Assembly (NCBI RefSeq): GCF_000003815.2
Contig: NC_049990.1
Span: 13,258,784-13,322,783 of the forward strand
Reading direction: 5' to 3'
DNA from: Branchiostoma floridae
Lineage: Eukaryota; Chordata; Leptocardii; Amphioxiformes; Branchiostomatidae
Length of the DNA stretch: 64,000 bases
Of this stretch, positions 26,331 through 38,176 are shown piece by piece; position 1 is the first letter of the stretch; each line of letters begins with the position of its first letter. Below the pieces are notes generated by a model. That model was not told where the DNA came from and did not search any database. It saw only the letters and a list, made by a program, of their open reading frames with translations. Position numbers and translations under genes: made by a program.

Positions 26331-26528
26331 AGGTCACATTTCTACAAAAGAGGCCCGGCCGGGCAGTTTCGGGGAACAAAGGGTACAATGTAAAAGACAT
26401 CAAAAACACAAAAAGAGCCAAAGCTAAGTCAACAGCATGCCTTGTGCATATCTATTGTCATAAACGTGAATGTTTCGTTTCCGTAAACATCCCGGCCGGG
26501 CCCCAGGTAGGAAATGTGACGTAGGCCT
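26331..26528. mobile_element. Small TIR element with CCCGGCCGGG arms
   Basis: AGGTCACATTTCTAC...GGCCCGGCCGGG on the left mirrors CCCGGCCGGGCCCC...GTAGGAAATGTGACGTAGG on the right. TA flanks both sides, so a TA target is possible. The 111-codon open frame across it is incidental. Confidence 0.6.
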
Positions 26529-29050
26529 TACAGGTTTTGCAATATAAACTAGTGAAACGACAGCAATAATACACTCTCATTTTCTTACAATCAGTCAACC
26601 AAACTCAAAGTAAATGTGGTAGCGCAACAGTCGGAGAAACACTCATTGGACAGATGCAGTTTTCTACCTTATTCTCGATGTGTCGACGGGTCGAACCTAA
26701 GATGGCCCAATACGCCAGGGAATACATCTCGGTACTTATGTTTAACCAATTAAAATGAAAAACAGAGGTAAATATTCCCGCGACATCGCGGAATATTGAA
26801 AACCATCGAAAATTTTCAACAACAAAAAATAGCGAACAATATGCATTCCTGTTGGACGTGTTTTTTTAATCTTCAATCGACATGTTACATAGAGAACCGC
26901 GGCCATTCACAACTCCATCAACACTGCATGTGTGATTTATAGTCGGTTGGAAACCATGTGTACGCAACATAGATGTCTCATTAGTTAAGAAAGTGGGCCG
27001 GCTTTTGTCCAAACAGGTAGCTGATTGATATCAAATGGGTACAATTAGCTCATTAGAGACGTGATTAGGAGACTTGTGGGCTGGCTTCAATTTGGTGTAA
27101 TTGTAGACAGAATATTCGCCGCTGCAACCCTCTCAATAATTGAAAAGCCGGCTCTTCTGGGAGGTTACTCCATACATATTGTCAGCATAAAGCATCGCAT
27201 GGGGATCTCCAGCGTAACGAGAATTTATGTCTGTAGTGAGCGCCTCATCCATACATACTCCTGGGATCATTTCCCCAGTAAGATTAGGAATTAGCTTACG
27301 GATCCCTTTTCACAAGATCTTGACAAATTGTTGACATTTTGCTTTGAAGTATCCCGCTATCATTTACTATGTAAGCCCTGTGAAAAATTTAATCGGTGAT
27401 GTGAGCGTAGCGACCGATATGTCACTACCCCAGGTATGAAAAGTGATGACTTAAGGGTTGGAGTTTTACTCTTGAAAACCTTTCTTAAATTATAATGGAG
27501 TGGGGTCGGGTCTGCCATGTGACATTCTGCATAACAAAGTTCTTTATTCACAAAGACATGTTTTTTTCAAGAGCTGACGTTTCTATGACCACCTGTCATC
27601 ATTTCAGGGATAAAATATTATAAATTGCCAGTAGCTTGATGACATTTCTAGAAATATTTTTGCACCGAAAAAGATGACAGATGGTCATGGAAACATCAAT
27701 TCTCGAAAACTATGTTTTGTTGTAAAATAATAATGAAAGAATCTTATCCCGTCGCTCTGGTGGTACATACTCTAGCAGGAGCTAAAATCAGTATTCAACG
27801 AAACGTAAATGTTGGCATCCAATTCAATTGTTCATTACTGAATGATGCAGTACACATGAAACATGACTATAGATAAAATGTTTGAATTCACCGATGCGTA
27901 CGACATTCGAGCACGATACGTAAGTAATGATATTTAAACTGAAAATTGATGTTCATTTTAAACATAGCTTGCCATTGACTCGTGCTAATAGCTTCTTATA
28001 TATACGGTGTAAATAAAATTCACGACTTCGTTAGCAAACATCTCCATATGGTATGTAAGATAATGTGTGACCCAACGAAGACTGTTAAAGAGGTACACAA
28101 TTTACACACAATCGCAATACAGGATTTTTGTCTTATCAACAATTCATTCATTTTTTCTTCCCAATGATCCTAACTGTGAAGATGTCCTTATATTGCTGCA
28201 AAATATGGTAAAATAGTGTTTTGGATAAAAAAATTAAAACCTTAGGAATGAAAGAAATTCCTGGATACGACGTTACAGACGTTGCAGTTAAGTAATTAAC
28301 GGCGACACCATGCGGAACATAGCTTATCGTCAGTGAAAAAAAGATCCGTCTAATGTATACCTCGGCCGAAATGTCGCTAATGGAAAGGACAAGATGCAGG
28401 AGCGCAGTCCGACAATAAGCAGTTACTCAAGCAATTGGTTATGAATTATGAAATGGTCAGACGTTATAGGTAGCATGCATTTTCTGTCAGTGACCCTGAG
28501 CAAGATCTATTGAAGAAGAGGCTTGTATACAAGCAATGAATTAATGTGGAAATGAAATGAAGACAAATTTTAAAATATCATTTTCAGTAGGAAACGAAAA
28601 TAAGACAAAGTGATGTAATTGGTGAAGTAGCTCCGTAGCTTGTGTACAGGAGCTAAATTGGGCCGGGAGGTCCCAAATGCCGGAAGGTCAACACATAGGC
28701 GTCCTTTCCTGTTGAAGGTGGAATTGTATATTCTCTCATATATCCCCCTCTAACTCTCCGTTCGAACTAACGGGGTTCGTTGTGCACACACAAGCCATCC
28801 CATATCCCCTACAGTCTCCGGCATGTCCTTTATCCCCTAAAGGTGACACATTGAGTGTTTGAGAACACAGGCAACATCAAACTCTATCTCAGTCACAGCT
28901 CCCAAAGGAAATTATAGCAGTGAACAGCTAACCTTTTCAAATATAAACACAAATATTCGGCCACTAAATCGTAATGTCATTAAAAAAATCATACTGTAGC
29001 TTAAATGAGACAATCCTTACACTTTTCTATGATGTGTTTTTGACTTGCAG
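26529..29050. other. No gene seen; upstream intron of the neuroligin-like gene
   Basis: Probably the intron before E1. Bases 28628-28740 (TTGTGTACAGGAGC, ATGCCGGAAGGTC, TATTCTCTCATA) match 39890-40015 and form a dispersed repeat pair. The end of the stretch (TGTGTTTTTGACTTGCAG) is the E1 acceptor. Confidence 0.5.
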
Positions 29051-29200
29051 ATGGTACTGAGATGAGGAACCGGACGGTGATGGTGTTCATTCACGGCGGC
29101 TGGTGGTCCTCAGGGACCGGCTCCATGTACAACGGCACCATCCTGGCCAGCTACGGGAAGGTCATTGTCGTCACCTTCAACTACAGGCTGGGGATATTTG
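29051..29200 (+). CDS. Neuroligin-like gene, exon E1 (oxyanion-hole HGG and start of alpha/beta core)
   Basis: Internal coding exon of a neuroligin, the postsynaptic adhesion protein built on an inactive cholinesterase-like fold. The acceptor is tgacttgcag|AT and the donor TTTG|gtaatg. The exon starts two bases into a codon and ends one base into a Gly codon. The peptide reads [16 protein letters not shown], then [20 protein letters not shown] and [22 protein letters not shown] is the oxyanion-hole strand of the esterase family. GT(I)LASYG.VIV..NYRLG.(F/L)G is typical of neuroligins. In vertebrate neuroligins the exon at this place follows splice site A. About 185 N-terminal residues (signal peptide, YGxPYA-type start) must lie upstream, and I find no candidate between base 1 and 29050. 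ATG 29062 is an internal Met, not a start. Family assignment is firm; which neuroligin paralogue it is remains unknown. Confidence 0.9.
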
Positions 29201-29864
29201 GTAATGTAACATTCACATGTATCGCCACTTGTGTCACATTGTGATCATGTTTCGCATTGTGAGTTGGTACACATGGAGTTATTTCACAATGTGTTTAGTA
29301 TCCAGCCTGCAGTGGCCTGCAGTGTCCTAACAATGAACTACCATAGAGGGAGAGAGAGGAGGTCAATGGAGTACCTGAAAAAGCTTCTGACACCAAAAGT
29401 TTCGTTGTTTTAACTTTAAACAACGAAGTTTGTGCAAAAAAACGTTCTACTTCATGGAATCTTTCTTTTGCTCTTGTTGATACTTACCGATGTTTATGCA
29501 CTGCTTGTTTCTCAAATAAGGTATAATACCGGGTTGTCAATCGACTGTTTCCCATGACATCATGGACATATATGACGACCTGGCACCAGGAACCAAGAGC
29601 TAGAAGAACAACTTGTAAGATTCGATATGAAACAACATCAAATGGTTTTTCTGTACAATTTTATGTATTGTATCGGACACTGAGTCTCTACAGTATTCAA
29701 GGACCTACCTCATGTCTCTACCGTGGACGCAATGTCAGCAGAAGAGCGTGCGCAGAATACCCAGGAGATGGAAGGAAATAGACAAATTTCTGCGTACTGA
29801 AAACGGCTTAGCAATATAAAACATGTTAACTTGAAAGTTCATCTGTGTTGGTAGAGGTCATTAT

Positions 29865-30134
29865 GAACTAGTTAAACTGTAATTTCCAACACAAAAATTG
29901 GACTCACCCAATTTTTTTTGACTGAACAGCTCCAGTCTTTGTCAAGAAATGAACAACCCACTGCTGTCGTGACGTCACGTATTCAGAATTAAAGAACACG
30001 ATGATCCACTGATTACTGAGTCTCGTGTTCTATCTGCATAACGTGACGTCACAACAGCAGTTGATTGTTCATTCCTTGAAAAAAATTGGGTGAGTCCAAT
30101 TTTTGTGTTTAATATTATAGTTTAACTAGTTCAA
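29865..30134. mobile_element. Foldback element
   Basis: Arms of about 100 bases: GAACTAGTTAAACTGTAAT, AACACAAAAATTGGACTCAC and CACTGCTG..GTGACGTCAC on the left are mirrored by GTGACGTCACAACAGCAG, GTGAGTCCAATTTTTGTGTT and AGTTTAACTAGTTC on the right, around a loop of about 60 bases. One arm also occurs at 2796-2945, so it belongs to a dispersed family. Confidence 0.7.
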
Positions 30135-30412
30135 TAATATAAAACATGCTGAAATTGGCGTTGCTAATCAGCCTGCGTCCCCACCTATGCGCTGCATTAC
30201 TCGTGCGATTTGATTCCAGGTCGACAAACGAAAATCCGACTCAAGTCGACTGGGGGAAAATGCTACTTGTGTGGCTTTAATTTCTCTTTTCACAGGGAAA
30301 ATTTCATAGTCTAGAGTCGACTATGTCCAAAAACTGTTATGAAAGCGTCACCGATAGATTGATTATTCTCCATGAAATATTGAAAAATTAAAAAATATTG
30401 AATATTATTTAA

Positions 30413-30900
30413 GGAGGTATCTCACTGGACTTGGGGTACTAGCGCGGCACTGCGGGGTTTGACAAAGCAGATGTATCTTCAAGGAACCCAGAGGTATATC
30501 CACGGAACCTAGAGGTACCTCCACGGACCCAGAGGTACCTCCACGGACCCAGAGGTACCTCCACGGAACCCAGAGTTACCTCCACGGAACCCAGAGGTAC
30601 CTCCACGGAATCCAGAGGTACCTCCACGGAACCCAGAGTTACCTCCACGGACGCAGATGTACCTCCACGCACCCAGAGGTACCTCCACGGAACCCAGAGT
30701 TACCTCCACGGAACCCAGAGGTACAACGGAGCCCAGAGATACCTCCACGGAATCCAGAGGTACCTCCACGGAACCCAGAGTTACCTCCACGGAACCTAGA
30801 GGTACCTCCACGGAACCCAGAGGTGCCGCCAACCAACCCCGATTTGCCGGTTGCAAGCGCGACGCTTTTTTTAAGTTAAAAGATAAATAAATCAAGTGGC
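30413..30900. mobile_element. TTAA-family element with internal minisatellite, right end not found
   Basis: The left end GGAGGTATCTCACTGGACTT follows TTAA (30409-30412) and continues CGGCACTGCGGGG as in the 4749 element. After the array comes CAAGCGCGACG.TTTTTT.AAGTTAAA..ATAA..CAAGTGGCAAGAT, matching the inside of elements A and C. No right TIR is seen, so it is truncated or decayed. Confidence 0.6.
30473..30838. repeat. 21-bp minisatellite, about 17 copies
   Basis: Unit GGAACCCAGAGGTACCTCCA plus C, with some 20-base units and variants at AGTTACC and AGATACC. Elements A and C hold two or three copies of the related GGAACCTAGAGGTGAC, so the array looks like an expansion of a transposon-internal motif. 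Period 21 keeps frames open on both strands, giving spurious Gly-Ser-Val-Glu proteins. Confidence 0.93.
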
Positions 30901-31111
30901 AAGATTCCCCCGCGGTTATATTTTGCCTATTTTATACCAGTTCAGTTCACCCATGCAGTGACTACGATTTCCACATAACTTTAAGAACATTTAAGAAAAT
31001 CTAATACGTTAAAAAAACTGAATGTTATTATGTCGAAATAAAAAAAAATAAGTCAATAAATGATAAATCATTGTTTTCTTGGTTATTCAATCTCTCTTCG
31101 TTTCCTTTTAA

Positions 31112-32027
31112 CCCTATTCAGACCGGGCTTTTTTGAGGCCCTCCACTTCTAAGTCCTATAACTCTAAAACAACTTGCCGTAGGGCCACCAAATTTTTAGG
31201 ACATGATGTCGACATAATATCTGACAAATATGTGACGTTTGACGTTACGTTGACGTAAGATGACGTAATTAAGACGTAATCAATTTGATTACATTGGTCA
31301 AACCCATGAAAAAAGGGTATTCTCAGAAAACTTCAAGTTATGCTACAAAAATGTAACAACAAGTGCATATAACAGAATAATAATGTTTATTACGACTTGC
31401 GTTGCCAATAGCAACATCAATGATGTCAATATGACGTCATAAAATGACGTCATGCACATCTAAGATACGAGTTGGGCTCCGCCATATTATATCCTCCACC
31501 TTGAATTTTTAAAAATACTTTTTTTGCAACAAATAATCACAAAGAGCAATGGAAATAGACTAAATTCATTCATTTAGATGGTTTTTGATGAAAAAATACC
31601 AGGTAGTTACAAATTTTAAGGGAATATTAGGTTGTTATTCTTGATCTGGCCATTCGGTCCACCATCTTGGATTTTGGGCTGATGACGTCATGAAATTAGC
31701 ATAATTTATGTATATATAATTATGAAAGATATGCTAAATAATATAAGATTTTATTTATCTAACAAAATAGCAGTAATATAGCAAATAAATGTGAAAAATA
31801 CATAGTTAGAACCAAAAATAGTGATTTTTGGCAAAACTGCCTGTCAACAAACGGTTGCCACGGCAACAAGAAAAAATGGAAAATTTGTCAAACTTCGTAT
31901 AACTGTTGCTAACAATATTTTAGGAAAACTCACCAAATTTGGTGGCTCTAGCGTAAGCCGTTCTGGCGTTATAGGACATCGAAGTTAGCGCGGGCCTCAA
32001 AAGCCCCCCCCCCCGGTCTGAATAGGG
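31112..32027. mobile_element. TTAA-target element E1 (916 bp) with CRE palindromes
   Basis: Ends CCCTATTCAGACCGGG and, reversed, CCCTATTCAGACCGGGGG. TTAA flanks both sides (31108-31111, 32028-32031). No transposase frame is present. It holds three perfect TGACGTCA sites (31432, 31445, 31683). A second, truncated and inverted copy is at 55249-55697. Confidence 0.9.
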
Positions 32028-32031
32028 TTAA

Positions 32032-35000
32032 TTCATTAGTACACTGAAATTTTCTCCAAGTTCTGCCCCGTCAATTTGTTTTAAACTATGAAGAATGATG
32101 GAAGTCTGCGAATAAAGGCATTGTATGTGCTGTATTGCAATTTGTATTGTCCATGATTACAGGAATTTATTCAAGACACGAAAGTATGATTTGACGAGAA
32201 AATTCACTTAAAGTTAAAAAATATTCTTCAGGAATAAGATTGTTTGAACTATAAGAGGCTACCACCCTAAAAGCCTTCGAACAGGCTCTGTTATCTGACC
32301 TCTGACCCCCAAGAACCGCTCAATGACCTTATGATTTCGTGGCTTTGAGTTGTTATTGTTATTTGAGTATGAGTTTCTTATTCTTTTTTGTTGAGTTTGC
32401 CGAAGCTCTTTGTATGATGTATTGAAACGGATGTTTACTACTTTATGTTGTATTATTCTTAATTTATCATTTATTCAATCTCATGCTAGTTATGATTTTC
32501 CTGTTTCTTTATTTGTTATGATTCTGTTAGGGCTGCCTTGGAAATCAGTTGAAACTAACTGAAGGGACTACCCTTAAGGTGAATAAATAAAGAATAAAAA
32601 AAGGCTTTGTTCCTCTACACAGAAAAAATTGTTGCGTTTCATATACTAGATAAAAAGTTTTTATATCAAATATTCTTGTGTCAATTTCTACGCCAGTGGG
32701 AGGTCGTGACAGCTTTTATTGTACGAGTTTCCTTTTCCTGCCTCATTTTGATTTTCTGTAGAAAGTTAAAGCAGCTTCTTTTTAAATAGTGTATTCAGCA
32801 CCATTAAGATGATATATTTATCTCATCATTTTGCACAGTGTGTGGCTGACATCGTGCGCTTTCGTTCTTAACCCCATCTCTATCTCATTGTCCCAATATC
32901 ATAAGTTTCAAAAATTGAACATGCCACAGCCAATTTTGCCAGAATCGTGTCTATTCAAAATGGAACTCGCCTAACCACGCAATTATGGACTATTCCAAAA
33001 TTACCTAGTGCGAAATGGAATTTCCCAAAATAACCCAAAATTTTGAAATAGACTGTCTCTTGACTTGAAAAAAGTATAAGATTCAACCCATCTATCTGTC
33101 TATAAAAATCGATTGATCCATTATCAACTGAGTGCAAAATAAATTGTCGAAATTTTAACACCTATGGACGAATTGGTTCTAAAACACACTCATACGAAAT
33201 GAAAGCTTTTTTAAGTATACAGTTTACGATCTTTCGAAATGTGCACGCTCCCTGGGGCGCATCCTTAACCATTTGATCAATTTGCGTATTCACGTAAAGG
33301 CTCAAATATCTCATTTTTTTGTAAACAACAACAGAAACAAAGATAACAGGATAGATACTTCAAACGTGTTGTATCACAAAAAATTGAAAAATACTCATGA
33401 ATATGTGCACAAGCTATCTATATAAATCCTAGGTCAATTGGCTTACCTAGAGTAGTGTACGAACACACCATACTAGTACACATTTTGCGGTGAAACTAGC
33501 AGGTAATTGTAACAAGTCGATTGATATGAAGTAGTTTTTGCTTAAATTGTGACTGAGGGCCTGTTTAACATGGAAGATTATACCGGATTTCAGGTCATTT
33601 GTTTGTGACACGGGAATCTAGAACAAAATCTTTGACTTGAACGAGTTTAAAACGTCAGAATAACAGGGTTTATTGCGAAAATTTATATTCAAGAGGCGTA
33701 CATATATACAAAAAATATTCATTTGGCCTTTTGTCAATTACCGTAACTCAAAACTTATTTTTGACTGCAATGATTTATGATTAAAAAATCCAAAAATAGA
33801 GACCTTGTCTGAATGAAGGCAATGAAGACCCGTCTGAAAGACATACAATTACTTCGATTGATGAGACTGTCCTCGTTATGCGCATTATTCCGTTCACACA
33901 TGGTAATGCTGACACTGAACTCTTTATGGCGGCAAATGTTGGATGGCTTTTCACGCCCCCGTATATTGATCCGATCGCTCCCTTGTTCCCGACAGCTGCA
34001 GGAAAAATACAAGTGGTACTGCCAGGATGTCTGAGTCGTGTGACAGTAAAGAAGAGCCGATTCTTTCCAACTATTACATACTGTGAAGAACTAGCCCGAG
34101 CTGTAACTGTGTAGTAATTGTCAGTAAGATACCAAAGTTGACACGCGGGAGTCCAACAGATAGCCAGACTGAAAGATTAACTTAATACGACGTGTTTTAC
34201 GGGCGTAAATTGTGCGGCTACGCCGTTTTGTGTCCGACCACCCGGTAGCGACACCAAGAGTGATAAGAACTCTCATCTGAGAAACATGAGGGGTTCCAAG
34301 AAATGACATCGTTTTCAGCGCCAGAGGGGAGGGGGGCTCAATGTGCTTAGACGATGCTGCGCATGGCAGGTGTTTGGGGATTTATGCACACTGAAGTACC
34401 ATAAAACAGTTCACCGGTCGTCACCTACCAAAAAAAAAAAAAAGCATCACGTTACTTGAACTTAAAACTTCCCTCCAAACCATCGGGGTTAATCTAAGTT
34501 TAATGTGTATCCAGGGAAAGGGAGTGGAGGCCTGGGGTAAAATAAATGCTGTTTGAGGTGACTTCAGCTTTTATTGTCTAACGTTACATTTACTGTTCCT
34601 GCCTCATTTCGATTTGCAGTGACTTCTCGAGTACAGCAAAGCAACATGTCATAAAGGGTGACGTCTGACGTTCAAACATTACCACGAACAGATCTCATAT
34701 ACAAGCTTATTAATATCAGATGGCTGATTACCGCAGTGTTGAAAGAATTAAGTCTTTATTTGCATGATTAATATTTCATTGTGTACATAGCTGGCTAAGC
34801 TACCTACCTACCGAATGTCATGGAAATACTCCATTTCTCTGAGTTATTCTCCATGAAGTATAACAAATTCACGCCTGCAGTTCCTGAGCAAGCTACCAGG
34901 GGCCCAAACAGCACTTCTTCTTTACATCAAAAGCTTGACTTTGTTTGGATCCACATATTTTATTCAGCAATCTGCCACTAAAGGCATGTCCAGGGCAGAA

Positions 35001-36030
35001 GACACAAAACACGGAAGTTCTGTTGCAGCACCAAGGTTGTACACCAGGGGGCCAAATTGACCTTTACCTTCATGGCGCCATTTTTATCCGGAAAACCAAA
35101 CACACAGACACAACAAAAACAATACCTCAATTTCCCATGTAGGTACAAAAAGGATGTTTAAAGATCTTGACAGATGAGGTAACCATATCCGAGAAGCAGG
35201 AGAACCAAACTTACCATTCCAGGTGTCTGATCAATTCAACACCATCGTCCATACTGAATGGACACACGCGAATGATTTCCAAGTCTAGACTGGCATATTT
35301 CTCCGCTGGTATTGATCAATAGGAAGCTGGCGTCTTCAGACAGAGGCACCTGCTGTTGTTCCTTAATTGCACCGATTAAGAACAGGGTTGCGAGATTCAA
35401 TTTTCCCCTCCACTGAAGCAGTGTGGCAGGTAATGGGTCTCCTCCGGCTTCCGTGTTTGATCATTTTCACACATGTAAGGAGAAGGAGACGCCGTTTAGA
35501 AAACAATCAGTTCCCTTTGCTAATAGAATCAATCAAACGTTCTTCACAACTATCATCTTCTCGCAAGTCACAAGTTTTTGCCATTCTTTACAATCAGATA
35601 ATATCGTATATCATGGACACGATTTATTCAGTCACTTTGATTTTTTAATATTCTGAATGCATATGTGAATCAACAATCACATCATACACATAACAAGTAT
35701 TGAACTTCAACTGCATGGATTTTACTATCAGTCATTGGATATTGGAAATCATTGAAGACTATGAATCATTCTGCAGATCATTATTATTGCTCTTATGGCA
35801 CTCAGCAGCAGGAAGTATATTGATGAAATTCCTAGTCAAATTCATCAATGGTTGGAATTCAAATATGATCAGATTTTATGTACCTACGTGATTTTGTGCA
35901 GTTTCTATTTTAATTCACATTGGTTATTGTTATTGTGTGGACCGACTACTCTCGGCCAAGGGAGCTTAATCATAAGGGCCTGTAATAACAGTCTGTACAC
36001 AGCACATAGTGACCTTAATACGACGGTAAT
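32032..36030. other. No gene seen; intron of the neuroligin-like gene
   Basis: AT-rich intron with no recognised exon. Open frames of 60-93 codons (33755-34114, 35367-35656) occur in overlapping frames on one or both strands and lack motifs. Confidence 0.5.
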
Positions 36031-36049
36031 TGTCCCAGTTGCGGCCATT

Positions 36050-36300
36050 GAACTGTAAAGATATTTGCGGTAGGTCCTTTAACGTACTCGAAGTGTAGCT
36101 ATCCTCAAACGCTGGACCTCCATTTAACGTCCTATCCAGGGGACGTCCCGGGCTAGGTTTTCGTTTTCACCTGGGTGAAGTAATCGAAATCGTGTCACGT
36201 GCCTTTTCCAAAGGCACAACATCAGATTTTGAACCCAGAACCTGTGCGATCTGCGCCAAACAACCTACCAAATTGCGCCACACCATTCACCTATCATCAC
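36050..36300 (-). repeat. tRNA-derived SINE, minus strand
   Basis: On the minus strand: GGTGTGGCGCAATTTGGTAG (A-box-like), GGTTCTGGGTTCAAAATCTG (B-box-like), then GTGCCTTTGGAAAAGGCACG, CACCCAGGTGAAAACGA and GGACGTTAAATGGAGGTCC. These match the body of the 23655 SINE. Confidence 0.7.
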
Positions 36301-36594
36301 CAAGTGATCAAGACGTAGTAATATTAGTCAACGAAGGTTGCTCTGTCGTGTAGGCTTAGATCGCATCTTGAGTTAAGTCAACAGGTTCTGATGACAAAGC
36401 AGAAGCACTTAAATTAAACGGAAATAGAAACTGTAGACATTAAGAATTAAATTATATAAAACATATACCTACTGATGTCATCTGCCGTGTAAGACATTAT
36501 TGAATCATCAAAAAGTAGCACAACGATTCATTCTATATTTCCCCTGTCTCTACATTTCCCACTCTCTCTAATTCTATACGTTTGTTACGGAATA

Positions 36595-37290
36595 GAGTCC
36601 ATTCCAAGACACCATGCGGATGTTTGTTGCCATTGTTTAGAATTGATTTTAAAGTTTTGTAATTATATGTCTCGGACATTTGATACTTCAGAAATATTTT
36701 TAACACTGTTTCAACTTTGTAAATATTTCCCTGGTCCTGTAAAACTTTGGAAATATTCATGGTGTGGAATTGGATACTTCTAATGGTTTCTAAATAATGA
36801 TAACAGCATTCTACCATTATTTACCATTTTCTACCATATTTTGTAAATGGTTCGGTGGGCTGGGAAGATAGCAATTCACACATCCTTGCAAAGTATGGTT
36901 GGGTGCCATGCAACAATGGCCAACCACAAAGGATCCACCAGTGCCCAGCAGTGAAATCTAAAAATATACAGATGCAACAATAGGGCTTACTTTTATGGGG
37001 GCAATAAACTAATTTTACCATTTGGCCAGGTTTACCATTTTTTGTAAATATTTGTAAATGTGAAATAATCACAGAGAGGTTTCACAATTATTCTAAATAA
37101 AGATACTTTTGTGCAGTTACTTTCAAAATGTTTCTAAAATATTCAAAGAAATTCAAATAAATGAGTATTTTCTTAGTCAATTTTTTGAAAATAACTTAAT
37201 TATTGTGGCTCAGATATTCTTTTATTCAAAATAATTCAGACTAATTATAAATATTGCCTAAAAACCCTCATGGTGTCTTGGAATGGACTC
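36595..37290. mobile_element. TIR element D1 (696 bp), TA target
   Basis: Ends GAGTCCATTCCAAGACACCA and the exact inverse TGGTGTCTTGGAATGGACTC. TA stands on both sides (36593-36594, 37291-37292), as for Tc1/mariner-type transposition. The interior (GGGCTGGGAAGATAGCAATT, CACACATCCTTGC) matches element D2 at 51031-51748. No transposase frame. Confidence 0.85.
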
Positions 37291-37919
37291 TAGTGCGAAA
37301 GAAAAATTAAAGAAAGCAATAGTTGATGGCACTGTAGTGAAATAAAAATCAGAATGAGCTAAAACAATATCTCTGCATCTCATACATCAGTGTTTACATG
37401 TAAAACATATTTTCTGTCTCAATTTGAATTTGTTTTGTCTGCTCCTTCCCAAAGGCTTGGGAATAAAACTTTTGCTTTTGAAAGCCGAGACATTTAATAG
37501 ACATTTCTGGGTGTGTTGTAATGACAATGACAAAGATGTTGTATCCATGTCCAACATGGGTTTAACATTTTTAGTCAAATAACTAAGTAAACGAGGAGAG
37601 AAGTTACCATATGTTGCATAAATATTCATTAAGTTCTTTCCCATTTCTTAACACAGGTGTAGACAAATTTTCAAATTACATTTGTAACTTATAGATTATA
37701 TAACATACACGAGCATTTCATCCTTGCTTGATTGTGCAATTTTTCGTTCCGGTACGGTCCCTTACAAGCAAAGGTAATATCTTGTACAATGAACACACTA
37801 AAACAAAATGTGCTTAATTTTCATATTACAAAATCGCTATATTCTGTTTTTTGGAGGTTGTCTGCTTGTATGGAACAGTCACAATTGCAGTGGTAATGAC
37901 TGTGCATTCTGGGAGTGTT

Positions 37920-38166
37920 CTAGACATTTTGTTGATGTTTTATCGATTCTAAGAAAGCCTTCGACTCCGTCTGGAGAGAGGGTCTTCGTTTTAAACTGCT
38001 AAACTCGGGAATAGGGGGTAACTAAATTATACAAGCTAATTAAATGTATGTACACTAAACCCCAGACGTGTGTAAAAACCGAGTCCGGTCTAACACCTCC
38101 ATTTGTAACCAAAAAAGGTGTTAGACAAGGCGGCAATCTAAGTCTTACATTGTTCAACTTATACTT
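37920..38166 (+). pseudogene. LINE reverse-transcriptase fragment ending at the E2 acceptor
   Basis: The + strand reads SKKAFDSVWREGLRFKLLNS, then after a frameshift KLYKLIKCMYTKPQTCVKTE, then [19 protein letters not shown]. These are the conserved RT steps KAFDSVWR.GL..KL...GI......I..MY......V and (S)GVRQG..LSP.LFNLY. It is cut just before the catalytic Y.DD box, and the neuroligin exon begins about 11 bases later. It is dead through frameshift and truncation. Confidence 0.8.
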
Positions 38167-38176
38167 TTTGCTTCAG

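Noticed and set aside
26189-26524. 111-codon plus frame with a basic stretch
   Set aside because: Half of it is the TIR element at 26331-26528.
29231-29781. Further neuroligin exons just after E1
   Set aside because: Frames there have no esterase-family similarity. E1 joins E2 in frame with a conserved sequence across the junction.
30439-30895. Gly/Ser/Val/Glu repeat proteins on the minus strand and a Thr/Glu/Pro repeat on the plus strand
   Set aside because: 21-base minisatellite inside a transposon.
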